A stretch of DNA of 64,000 nucleotides from Candidatus Lambdaproteobacteria bacterium RIFOXYD2_FULL_56_26 (GTDB lineage: Bacteria > SAR324 > XYD2-FULL-50-16), in the NCBI GenBank assembly GCA_001783715.1, contig MFNF01000042.1, positions 1 through 64,000 on the forward strand, in the 5' to 3' direction. The notes under the pieces are model-generated. The model was not told where the DNA came from, made no database searches, and was given only the letters and a program-made list of their open reading frames with translations. Each line of letters begins with the position of its first letter. Positions within the stretch are counted from its first letter, which is position 1. Below, piece by piece: positions 34,948 through 42,722 of the stretch. Made by a program: the position numbers and the translations under genes.

Positions 34948-35742
34948 ATGAAATATTTGGTCCAATCCCTCCTGACCCGCCTGTTTATGATCCCTTGGGT
35001 CCAACGTCGTTGGAGCCGTAGTTTTATTGCCCTCCAGCCGGACCGGAGGCCTTTCGTTTTACCCGCCCACCCTCTTGCCCAAACCAAAATCGCTTTGCTC
35101 ACCACCGGCGGGGTGCACCTAGCCCATGAGCCGGGCTTTGACATGGAAAACCCCCAGGGAGACGGAAGCTTCCGCTCCTTCCCTTGGGAGACTGACCGGG
35201 AAGCCTTGACCCTCACCCATAAATATTATGACAGCCGAGCCGCCCAAAAGGACCTGGGGGTGATTCTGCCGATCCGGCCCCTCCAGGCAGCCTTGGAACA
35301 AGGGAAAATCGGCAGGGCCGGGAGTAAGGTTTACAGCTTTATGGGCCATTTGTCGGGAGAACAGTTGGAGCGGGCCTTAAAATCGTCGGTGCCCCAGGTG
35401 ATCCGGGAGCTGAAGGCCGAGGGGGTGGAAGTCTGCTTTCTCACCCCGGCCTGAGGGACCTGCAATCAGACGGTCGGTCTGATCCAAACGGAACTGGAAG
35501 CGGCGGGCCTGAGCAGGGTGAGCCTCTCGCTGTCCTTGGAGATCACTACCCCGGTGGCCCCGCCTCGAGCTTTGGTGCTCCATTATCCCTTTGGCCACCC
35601 TTTGGGGGAGGTCGGGAATCTGGCCCAGCAGGAGCAGATTTTTTGGGATGCCTTGGGCCTGTTGGAAGAACCGGAAGGACCGGTTTTGGTGGAAAGCCCT
35701 TATCTTTGGCGAAGGACCCTGTTCCCCTTAAAACAAACATGA
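34948..35742 (+). CDS. GrdB-family selenoprotein (glycine/betaine/sarcosine/proline reductase B-like) with in-frame Sec TGA
   Basis: The frame runs 264 residues through one in-frame TGA (35452-35454, codon 169) read as selenocysteine. Around it the protein reads CFLTPA-U-GTC-NQTVGLIQ, a redox U-x-x-C site aligned with the selenoprotein B family. Upstream hallmarks are LLTTGGVHLAHEPGFDME, THKYYDSRAAQKDLGVILPI and YSFMGHLSG. After the TGA the frame continues without interruption (RALVLHYPFGHPLGE) to a stop at 35740. A SECIS-like hairpin starts 10 bases after the TGA. Elsewhere in the window TGA is an ordinary stop, so recoding must be local. The last bases overlap msrP by ATGA. It is probably a thiol/selenol oxidoreductase; the substrate is unknown. 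A SelA/SelB/SelC system elsewhere in the genome is predicted. Confidence 0.9.
35452..35483 (+). promoter_or_regulatory. Selenocysteine TGA codon and SECIS-like hairpin
   Basis: Downstream of TGA 35452-35454, the mRNA can form ATCAGAC-GGTCG-GTCTGAT (35465-35483): a perfect 7-bp stem with a 5-base loop containing GGU. The loop GGU begins 17 bases after the TGA. Bacterial SECIS elements are short stems just after the UGA with a GU in the apical loop (as in E. coli fdhF), recognised by SelB. The coding sequence is maintained through it. Confidence 0.8.
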
Positions 35743-36656
35743 AACTTCTTTCCAAACCCAGTTGGCAGTTGCCCGAATCCGCAGTCACCGAGGAGCAGGT
35801 TTTTGTGAGCCGCCGGGCGCTGGTCAAGGGGCTGGGCTTAGCTTTGGCTTGGCCTGGCTTGAGCCCCATGCAGGCCTGGGCAGCCAAGTTCGGCTCGGAA
35901 CTGACCCCTTCTAAGGAAGAGCTGGTCACCAGTTACAACAATTTTTACGAATTCAGCACCGACAAGGGGGAGGTCAGGCCCCTGGCCCAAGGGGTGCAGC
36001 TCGGGCCTTGGGAGCTGGAGATCGGCGGTTTGGTGGAAAAGCCGCTGCGCCTGGACACCCAAAAACTGGCCCAGTTGTTTGGAGAAGAGGAGCGGATCTA
36101 CCGGTTTCGGTGTGTGGAAGCCTGGGCGGCAGTGGTGCCCTGGCGGGGCGTTGGGCTCAAAAAGCTGGTGGAAATGGCTCGGCCCCTTTCGGGGGCCAAG
36201 TACGTCAGGTTTGTGGCCCACATGGACCCGAAAGTGATGCCCGGTCTGGCTTCGGGCCACTTTCCTTGGCCATACTCCGAAGGGTTGCGGATCGATGAGG
36301 CGACCCACGAACTGGCCTTTTTGGCCACCGGGATTTACGGCAAGCCCCTGCCCACCCAAAATGGAGCCCCGGTTCGGCTGGTGGTGCCTTGGAAGTATGG
36401 GTTCAAGTCGATCAAGTCGATCCGGTCCATCGAGTTCACTGCCACCCAGCCCCGGACCCTCTGGAACGATGTTGGCCCGGCGGAATACGGCTTTTATGCC
36501 AACGTCAACCCCGAGGTGGACCATCCCCGTTGGTCCCAGGCGACCGAAAAGCTCTTGGGCTCTTGGGTCCAGCGGCAACCGACCCGGTTGTTCAACGGCT
36601 ATGGCGAGCAGGTGGCTTCTTTGTACCAAGGCCTGGACTTGAAGCGGAACTATTGA
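35739..36656 (+). CDS. msrP: Protein-methionine-sulfoxide reductase catalytic subunit MsrP
   Basis: A 305-aa periplasmic molybdoenzyme reducing Met-sulfoxide in proteins. A twin-arginine-like signal (VSRRALVKGLGLALAWPGL, residues 24-42) precedes a sulfite-oxidase fold. The molybdenum Cys is in YRFRCVEAWAAVVPWRGV. Other family motifs are VRFVAHMDPKVMPG and RLVVPWKYGFKSIKSIRSIEF. ATG 35739 overlaps the selenoprotein stop; 2 bases separate it from msrQ. Confidence 0.95.
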   Translation: MKLLSKPSWQLPESAVTEEQVFVSRRALVKGLGLALAWPGLSPMQAWAAKFGSELTPSKEELVTSYNNFYEFSTDKGEVRPLAQGVQLGPWELEIGGLVEKPLRLDTQKLAQLFGEEERIYRFRCVEAWAAVVPWRGVGLKKLVEMARPLSGAKYVRFVAHMDPKVMPGLASGHFPWPYSEGLRIDEATHELAFLATGIYGKPLPTQNGAPVRLVVPWKYGFKSIKSIRSIEFTATQPRTLWNDVGPAEYGFYANVNPEVDHPRWSQATEKLLGSWVQRQPTRLFNGYGEQVASLYQGLDLKRNY

Positions 36657-36658
36657 CC

Positions 36659-37255
36659 ATGAACCTGGGTCTGTTGGTATTGCTGCTCCTAGCCCCTTTG
36701 GTGCGTACGGTTTGGATCGCTACCCAGGTGGGTTTGGGGGCCAATCCTTTGGAGCGGCTGATCCATCTGTTTGGTTCTGCGGCGTTGTTTGTGCTGGTCT
36801 TTTTGCTTTGCCTGCCCATTGTCACTCGGCTGGCTAAAGGGAACAAGTTTTTGCAGGATTGGACCCGGAGGCGGAGGCTGATCGGGCTGAGCGCCTTGGC
36901 CTACGGCACGGTCCATCTGGGTTTGTATGGCCTCGACCAATGGTGGAGTCCGAAGTTTTGGGCCAACCTGGGCCGCCCCTTTGTTTGGACCGGGTTTGTG
37001 TCTTGGGTGATTTTTCTGGCCTTGGGGTTGACCAGCAATCAGATTTCTCGGGTTAGGCTCAAAAAAAATTGGCAGCGGTTGCACCGTTTGGTTTGGTTGT
37101 GTGTCCCCTTGCTGGTGGTTCATCTGACTTTAAAAGAGGAAGGGGCGCTGGCCCTGGCCTTGTGGTGGTTTGGCCCCCTGGCGGCGTTGTGGCTCACCGA
37201 AAGGACGCTAAAACTCCGGCGCACCCGAAGGGAGGCCGAATCTCTGGGCCATTGA
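36659..37255 (+). CDS. msrQ: Heme-binding membrane subunit MsrQ
   Basis: A 198-aa integral membrane protein with about six helices, of the ferric reductase-like family. It passes electrons from the quinol pool or flavin reductase to MsrP. Conserved heme-region elements are LIGLSALAYGTVHLGLYGLDQW and LKKNWQRLHRLVWLCVPLLVVH, with His residues in both. ATG 36659 follows msrP by two bases. The basic tail RTLKLRRTRREAES is cytoplasmic. Confidence 0.94.
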   Translation: MNLGLLVLLLLAPLVRTVWIATQVGLGANPLERLIHLFGSAALFVLVFLLCLPIVTRLAKGNKFLQDWTRRRRLIGLSALAYGTVHLGLYGLDQWWSPKFWANLGRPFVWTGFVSWVIFLALGLTSNQISRVRLKKNWQRLHRLVWLCVPLLVVHLTLKEEGALALALWWFGPLAALWLTERTLKLRRTRREAESLGH

Positions 37256-37292
37256 CAGTCTGGTGAGGCTCAGATAGCGTGAAGATTAAAAC

Positions 37293-37340
37293 CAATTCAC
37301 ACCGTTGCGGATTGTGATCTTTTTCGGGCAAACTGCCCAA
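37293..37340 (+). promoter_or_regulatory. metK leader with two hairpins
   Basis: The 100 bases before metK hold TCACA/TGTGA (37297-37301 and 37313-37317, 11-base loop) and GGGCA-AAC-TGCCC (37326-37338), then the RBS GAGGAG. A SAM-sensing element would fit the gene, but none of the SAM or SAH riboswitch consensus sequences I know matches. Confidence 0.3.
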
Positions 37341-37355
37341 ATTTGAGGAGATAAC

Positions 37356-38522
37356 ATGGCTCGTGATTACATCTTTACCTCTGAATCGGTAACCGAAGGA
37401 CACCCGGATAAAATGGCCGACCAAATTTCCGATGTGGTCCTCGATGCCATGTTGGCCCAAGACAAGGACAGCCGGGTGGCTTGCGAAACCCTGATTACCA
37501 CCGGTTTGGTGGTGATTGCCGGGGAAGTGACCTCCAAAGCGGTGGTGGATTTTCAATCCTTGGTGCGCAACAAGATTCGGGAGATCGGCTATGACGACTC
37601 CAAAAAGGGGTTTGACTGCGACACCTGCGGGGTGATGGTTGCCCTGGACAAACAGTCTCCCGACATCGCCCAAGGGGTGGATGAAGGCAAAGGGACCTTC
37701 AAGGAGCAAGGGGCCGGTGACCAGGGTTTGATGTTTGGTTATGCCAGCAATGAAACCCCCGAACTGATGCCCATGCCCATCGCCTTGGCTCACAAAATGT
37801 CCCAACGGCTTTCCGAAGTCCGCAAGTCCGGTGAACTGGGCTACCTGCGGGCCGACGGCAAGACCCAGGTTTCGGTTTTGTACAAGGATAACAAACCTTA
37901 CAAAATCAAAAACGTAGTGATCTCCAGCCAACATGCTGAAGAGGTGACCTTGGCCCAGGTGCAAAAGGACCTGCTGGAAAAAGTGGCCAAACATGTGTTG
38001 CCTGCCGAGATGATCGACAAGGACATCGAATACCTGCTCAACCCCACCGGTCGTTTTGTGATCGGCGGCCCTATGGGCGATTGTGGCTTGACTGGCCGCA
38101 AAATCATTGTGGACACCTATGGCGGCATGGGTCGGCATGGTGGTGGCGCTTTTAGCGGCAAGGACCCCTCCAAGGTGGACCGCTCCGCCGCTTACGCCGC
38201 CAGGTATGTGGCTAAAAACATTGTGGCCTCGGGTGCTGCGGACAAATGTGAAGTCCAGGTAGCCTACGCCATTGGCTACCCGAAACCGGTCAGCGTTCAC
38301 GTCAACTGCTTTGGCACCGCCAAGGTGGACGAAGGAAAGATTGAAGCGGCCATCAAGGAATTGTTCCCCTTGACTCCCCGCTGGATCATCGAAACTTTGG
38401 ACCTGAAACGGCCCATTTACGGTGCCACCTCTGCCTATGGCCACTTTGGCCGGAACTTGCCCAACTTTACCTGGGAAAAGACCGACCGGGTGAAAGACAT
38501 CGCCAAGGCCCTGGGGCTTTAA
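37356..38522 (+). CDS. metK: S-adenosylmethionine synthase
   Basis: A 388-aa enzyme making S-adenosylmethionine from methionine and [27 protein letters not shown] holds the ATP-binding His/Asp, [16 protein letters not shown] is the signature, and [26 protein letters not shown] is the second signature with the phosphate-binding GK. Strong RBS GAGGAG. Neighbours msrPQ upstream share methionine chemistry, which may be chance. Confidence 0.98.
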   Translation: MARDYIFTSESVTEGHPDKMADQISDVVLDAMLAQDKDSRVACETLITTGLVVIAGEVTSKAVVDFQSLVRNKIREIGYDDSKKGFDCDTCGVMVALDKQSPDIAQGVDEGKGTFKEQGAGDQGLMFGYASNETPELMPMPIALAHKMSQRLSEVRKSGELGYLRADGKTQVSVLYKDNKPYKIKNVVISSQHAEEVTLAQVQKDLLEKVAKHVLPAEMIDKDIEYLLNPTGRFVIGGPMGDCGLTGRKIIVDTYGGMGRHGGGAFSGKDPSKVDRSAAYAARYVAKNIVASGAADKCEVQVAYAIGYPKPVSVHVNCFGTAKVDEGKIEAAIKELFPLTPRWIIETLDLKRPIYGATSAYGHFGRNLPNFTWEKTDRVKDIAKALGL

Positions 38523-38534
38523 GAGGTTTTTCCC

Positions 38535-38810
38535 ATGCAGAGGGAGACGACCATCTGCAACAAGCTGGGGCTGCACATGCGTGCAGCTTCCAAGCTGGTT
38601 CATCTGGCCTCCGGTTTTGACTTGGAAATTTCGGCCAGCTGCAACGGCCAAGAGGCGGACGCAAAGTCCCTCTTGGACGTACTGCAACTGGCCGGAACCC
38701 AAGGCACGCTCCTTACCCTAAAGGCCGAAGGCGACTCCCCTGAAGAGGAAAAGGAGGCGCTCCAAAAAATCTGCCAACTGATCGAAAACCGCTTTGATGA
38801 ACCGGAATGA
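38535..38810 (+). CDS. ptsH: HPr family phosphocarrier protein
   Basis: A 91-aa protein with the HPr fold. The phospho-His loop is GLHMRAASKLV (His14, Arg16), with Met-Arg-Ala replacing the usual Ala-Arg-Pro. The regulatory Ser45 lies in ADAKSLLDVLQLA. It probably takes part in a phosphorelay, but no EI or EII gene is present in the window. Its last four bases overlap aroE (ATGA). The stand-alone location may mean a nitrogen-type PTS or a regulatory role. Confidence 0.85.
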   Translation: MQRETTICNKLGLHMRAASKLVHLASGFDLEISASCNGQEADAKSLLDVLQLAGTQGTLLTLKAEGDSPEEEKEALQKICQLIENRFDEPE

Positions 38811-39652
38811 CAGGCTCACTTTCGGTGATCAACGGGAAAACTCGGGCCTACGGCATCATCGGTAACCCGGTTTCCCACAGTTTCTCCCCCAAAATGCACA
38901 GTTCCGCTTTTGCGGCGGTCGGGTTCAACGGGGTTTATCTCCCCTTCCCGGTTGAAGAACAAGACTTGCCCCGGCTGCTGGAAGCTTTTGTGCTGCTCCA
39001 AGTCCAGGGGTTCAACGTCACCGTTCCTTACAAAGAAAAAATCATCCCCTACCTGGACGTACTGACCGAAGAAGCCCGAACCCTGGGCTCGGTCAACACC
39101 GTTTGGCGAGAACGGGGGCTTTGGAAGGGACACAGCACCGACGGCCCCGGTTTGGTCCGGGGGCTGTTGGCCCGCAGGTGGAAACTCAAGGGCAAAAGGG
39201 TCCAGCTCCTGGGGGCCGGGGGCTCGGCGAAGGCTGCAGCCTTTTCGTTGCTCAAGGCCGGGGTTTCCTACCTCCAGATCTCCAACCGTACCCTCGACAA
39301 GGCAGAGGCCTTGGCCGACCAACTGGCCCGGACCTTTGGTCCCGGTTTGGTGGGGGTGGGCCTGCAAGGGCAGTTTGACCTTTTGGTTAACGCCACCAGC
39401 CTGGGGCTGAGTAGCGACGAAACCCCCCTGGAAGCCGGGGAATTGCCGAGGTTTGGGCGGATCTACGACTTGATCTACAACCCCCCGAAGACTAGGCTGC
39501 TCAGAGAGGCAGAGGCCTGTGGACTGGAGATCGAAAACGGGCTGGCCATGCTGTTGTACCAGGGAGTCGAAGCCTTTGAACTTTGGACCGGCAAGGCTGC
39601 ACCGGTAGAGGTCATGGAGGAAGCCCTGTTGTCCCAACTCCGAGGAGGATAG
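38807..39652 (+). CDS. aroE: Shikimate dehydrogenase
   Basis: A 281-aa enzyme reducing 3-dehydroshikimate with NADPH. GNPVSHSFSPKMHSSAF is the substrate site, VQGFNVTVPYKEKI holds the catalytic Lys, and the Rossmann motif LLGAGGSAKAAAFSLLKAG plus NRTLDKAEAL bind NADPH. Coupled to HPr by overlap and touches the CHASE2 cyclase gene (stop TAG then ATG). Confidence 0.96.
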   Translation: MTGSLSVINGKTRAYGIIGNPVSHSFSPKMHSSAFAAVGFNGVYLPFPVEEQDLPRLLEAFVLLQVQGFNVTVPYKEKIIPYLDVLTEEARTLGSVNTVWRERGLWKGHSTDGPGLVRGLLARRWKLKGKRVQLLGAGGSAKAAAFSLLKAGVSYLQISNRTLDKAEALADQLARTFGPGLVGVGLQGQFDLLVNATSLGLSSDETPLEAGELPRFGRIYDLIYNPPKTRLLREAEACGLEIENGLAMLLYQGVEAFELWTGKAAPVEVMEEALLSQLRGG

Positions 39653-41941
39653 ATGTTCAAGCGGTTACTGAAGTTTTCCGGCTTTAAGCTCTCCTTGTTG
39701 ATCACCTTGGGGCTTTGTTTCCATTACCTCTTTACCCTGCTTGGCTTCAACCCCCAGTCGATGGTCACCCTTTTGGACAAAAAGGTGGTGGACCTGATCC
39801 AGGCCAGCCGGGGGGCCAAGGTGGTCAACCCCGAGATCGTCATCGCCACCATCGACACCAAGTCGGTGGACAAGTTTGGCCGTTGGCCCTGGCCCCGGGA
39901 GATCATGGCCCAGCTGCTGGACCAATTGACCGATTATTATGAGATCGAGGTTTTAGGGTACGATGCCGTCTTCTCCGAGCCGGACCCCAACGACCAAACC
40001 ACCCTCAAGGTGATCAAGCGGTTCGGCGATGCGGCCAAGTCGCTGGACAGCACCTCCAAATCCCACATCCAGGCGGTGGAAGAGCTTTCCCGCAAGTTGA
40101 GCACCGAGATGCAAAACGACCGGATCTTTGGGGAGGCCTTGGCCAGACATGGCAAAAAGGTGGTCAACGGCTATTTCTTTTTTGCCGATCCCGAGCGGGT
40201 CAAACACCTCTCTGCGGCGGAAAAGGAGCAAGCCAGCGCCAGGGTAGCCCCTTCGGCGATCAAGATCATCAAGGGTATCAATCATCTGTCCTATACCCCT
40301 TTGTACGAAGGGGTGGCGGTGGAATCCAACATTGACCTGCTCTCCCCGGCGGCGGCGATTTCCGGGTACTTCAACGTCTTTCCCGATTCGGAAGACGGCA
40401 CAGTCCGTAGGGTCCATCTGGTCATGCGGTACCAGGACCAATATTTCCCCAGCCTGGACCTCCAACTTTTGAGCCGTCACTTGGGTGATGCGCCGATCTC
40501 CATGTCCGTTGGGGAAGCGGGCATCGAAGGGTTTGTGGTGGGAGAAAAAAAGATCGAAACCGATTCGGACGGTTCGGTGATGATCAACTACCGCGGCCCA
40601 GCGGCCAGCTTTCCCCATTACAGCGTTTGGGACCTGATCAAACGCAAGGTCCCCAAGGCCGATCTGGCCGGAAAGGTGGTCCTGCTCGGGGCCACCGAGG
40701 TGGGGGTCTTTGACCTGCGGACCACGCCGGTCGGGGTGGATTTCCCTGGGGTCGAGGTCCACGCCAACCTGTTGGACAACCTGATCCACGGGGATTATTT
40801 TTATGTCTCCGACCAGACCAACCTTTTGACATTGCTAGTGATTCTTGTTTTGGGTCTCTTTGTCGGCCTTTTGGTCCCCAAACTCAAGGCGATTTCCGGG
40901 GCGGCGTTTGCCCTGGTCTTGGGGGCGGTCATTTTTGGGGTCGATGCGTGGTTTTTGACCCGCCACCAAACCTGGCTCAGCTTCTCTTACCTCTTGGGCA
41001 CCGTCGCCTTGAACTGGCTGGCGATCATGTTGTACAACTACTTTGGGGAAGAGAAGGACAAACGTTTTATCAAGGATGCCTTTGGGCAGTACATGGCCCC
41101 CCAGGTGATCGATGAACTGGTGAAAAATCCGGGACTGTTGAAGTTGGGCGGCGAGCGCCGGGAAATCACCGCCTTTTTTTCCGATGTCCAAGGGTTTTCA
41201 ACCATCAGCGAGTCCTTGAGCCCTGAAGAATTGGTGGAGCTGCTCAACGAATACCTGACCGCCATGACCGACATCATCATGCGCCACGGCGGCACGGTCG
41301 ATAAGTTTGAAGGGGACGCAATCATCGCCTTTTTTGGTGCCCCGATCCCCTTTGCGGACCATGCCAAAAGGGCCTGCGCCGCCAGCCTGGAGATGCAGGA
41401 GCGGTTGGGCCAGATGCGGGCGCTCTGGAAGGAAAAGGGCAAACCGGAGCTGAAGGTGCGCATGGGCCTCAACACCACCGTGGCGGTGGTGGGCAACATG
41501 GGTTCCGCCCAACGGATGGACTACACCATGATGGGCGACGGGGTGAATCTGGCCGCCCGGCTCGAAGGGGTCAACAAGGAATACAAAACCTTCCTGATGG
41601 TCTCCGAAACCACCCAACAGGCAACGGCCGAAGAATTTGAGTTCCGGGAATTGGACTGGATTCGGGTGGTGGGCAAGCAGGAGCGGATCCGCATTTACGA
41701 AGTCCTGGGCCCCAAGGGCTGTATGGACGAAGAAGCGCTCAAGTTGGAGAAGTATTTCCAAAAAGGCTTGGGCCTCTACCGGCGCAAGGAGTTTGGGGAG
41801 GCAGCCAAGTACTTTGCCCACTTTGCCAAACAATACCCGAACCCAGGGACGGCCACCGTCTTTTTGGAACGATGTAAACAATTCACCAAGTCCCCTCCTC
41901 CCGGAAACTGGGACGGGGTTTTCCAGATGACCAGCAAATGA
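39653..41941 (+). CDS. CHASE2 domain class III adenylate/guanylate cyclase
   Basis: A 762-aa transmembrane sensor enzyme. N-terminal helix, then a periplasmic CHASE2 domain (about 40-375, including IDTKSVDKFGRWPWPREIMAQLL and VLLGATEVGVFDLRTTPVG), three membrane helices (about 388-462), and a cyclase domain (about 500-680). The metal Asp are in AFFSDVQGFSTI and FEGDAIIAFFGAP. MMGDGVNLAARLEG carries the Asn/Arg of catalysis. A TPR-like C-terminal tail (EKYFQKGLGLYRRKEFGEAAKYF) may recruit partners. Ends with an ATGA overlap to the divergent cyclase-like gene. Confidence 0.93.
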   Translation: MFKRLLKFSGFKLSLLITLGLCFHYLFTLLGFNPQSMVTLLDKKVVDLIQASRGAKVVNPEIVIATIDTKSVDKFGRWPWPREIMAQLLDQLTDYYEIEVLGYDAVFSEPDPNDQTTLKVIKRFGDAAKSLDSTSKSHIQAVEELSRKLSTEMQNDRIFGEALARHGKKVVNGYFFFADPERVKHLSAAEKEQASARVAPSAIKIIKGINHLSYTPLYEGVAVESNIDLLSPAAAISGYFNVFPDSEDGTVRRVHLVMRYQDQYFPSLDLQLLSRHLGDAPISMSVGEAGIEGFVVGEKKIETDSDGSVMINYRGPAASFPHYSVWDLIKRKVPKADLAGKVVLLGATEVGVFDLRTTPVGVDFPGVEVHANLLDNLIHGDYFYVSDQTNLLTLLVILVLGLFVGLLVPKLKAISGAAFALVLGAVIFGVDAWFLTRHQTWLSFSYLLGTVALNWLAIMLYNYFGEEKDKRFIKDAFGQYMAPQVIDELVKNPGLLKLGGERREITAFFSDVQGFSTISESLSPEELVELLNEYLTAMTDIIMRHGGTVDKFEGDAIIAFFGAPIPFADHAKRACAASLEMQERLGQMRALWKEKGKPELKVRMGLNTTVAVVGNMGSAQRMDYTMMGDGVNLAARLEGVNKEYKTFLMVSETTQQATAEEFEFRELDWIRVVGKQERIRIYEVLGPKGCMDEEALKLEKYFQKGLGLYRRKEFGEAAKYFAHFAKQYPNPGTATVFLERCKQFTKSPPPGNWDGVFQMTSK

Positions 41942-42693
41942 CCCAGCCCCAAGACCGAAAACTGCTTTTTTTGTATTTGGACATTGACCACGCCACGGAG
42001 TACAAATACCAGCAACACCCCGATGAGTGGAAGACCGCCTTTGAGTTCTTTTTTGAGGATTTCCCCGACTACCTCAAGGAAGCGCAGCAGACCTTGTTCG
42101 GCAAGTTCAAGGTTCCCCCTTTGGCACCGATGAACTTTTGGAAGGCCTTGGGGGACGGGCAGGTGTACAATGCCCCGTTCCAAACCGCCGACCAAGCCTA
42201 CCTTTACACCAAGGCCTTTTATAACGCCACGGTGCTGTTCAACGGCTTTTTCTCCAAACGGTTTGGGCTCTTTGTCAAGGCGGTGGGCTGGTATGCCAGT
42301 CTGCCCACCATCAATCTGTGCATCCAAACCCCGGCCGGGGAAGACTACCTGGGGCCGGACCTGGACATCGGGTTTCGGTTGGCCGCAGAGGCCTTGAGCC
42401 AGCGGATGATCCTGGCCATGGACTTGGCCTATGAGCTGAGCTACTCCGCCTATGCCCAGGAAATGGACTTCTACCACCTGGGCTGGCGCAAGCTCAAGGG
42501 GGTGGCCAAGGACAAGCCTTACCCGATCTTGATGATCACCGGGCGCAACAAGCCGGAACTGCCGATTTGGGAAACCTACCTCAACGACCTGACCCAGGCC
42601 TACATCAACGGCGAGCCAATCAGTGCCGAAGGGCTCCGGTCCTTGATCGACCGGTACAAGAAAGACCTGCACTTCAACGCCTCCCAGATTTAA
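41938..42693 (+). CDS. Cytosolic protein with a degenerate class III cyclase-like fold
   Basis: A 251-aa protein I cannot assign to a named family. The sequence follows the cyclase core spacing. LFLYLDIDHATEYKYQQ resembles the first metal-Asp strand, MNFWKALGDGQVYNAP the second GDG loop, and TPAGEDYLGPDLDIGFRLAAEALSQRMILA the GDTVNLAARL segment and following helix. The key Asn is replaced (DLDIGFRL) but an Arg remains. It may be inactive or bind a different nucleotide. A four-base overlap couples it to the CHASE2 cyclase, so a regulatory partner is plausible. Confidence 0.6.
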   Translation: MTQPQDRKLLFLYLDIDHATEYKYQQHPDEWKTAFEFFFEDFPDYLKEAQQTLFGKFKVPPLAPMNFWKALGDGQVYNAPFQTADQAYLYTKAFYNATVLFNGFFSKRFGLFVKAVGWYASLPTINLCIQTPAGEDYLGPDLDIGFRLAAEALSQRMILAMDLAYELSYSAYAQEMDFYHLGWRKLKGVAKDKPYPILMITGRNKPELPIWETYLNDLTQAYINGEPISAEGLRSLIDRYKKDLHFNASQI

Positions 42694-42722
42694 CCTGTTG
42701 GCACCTTTCCCCCAAGGACCCC

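Noticed and set aside
35518-35742. 74-codon ORF as a separate gene
   Set aside because: It is in the same frame as 34948-35451 and continues the same protein family across the TGA; it is the C-terminal part of the selenoprotein.
37256-37355. Known SAM riboswitch upstream of metK
   Set aside because: I looked for SAM-I, SAM-II and SAM/SAH core sequences and found none; only generic hairpins remain.
37194-38702. 502-codon antisense ORF over metK
   Set aside because: Shadow of metK.
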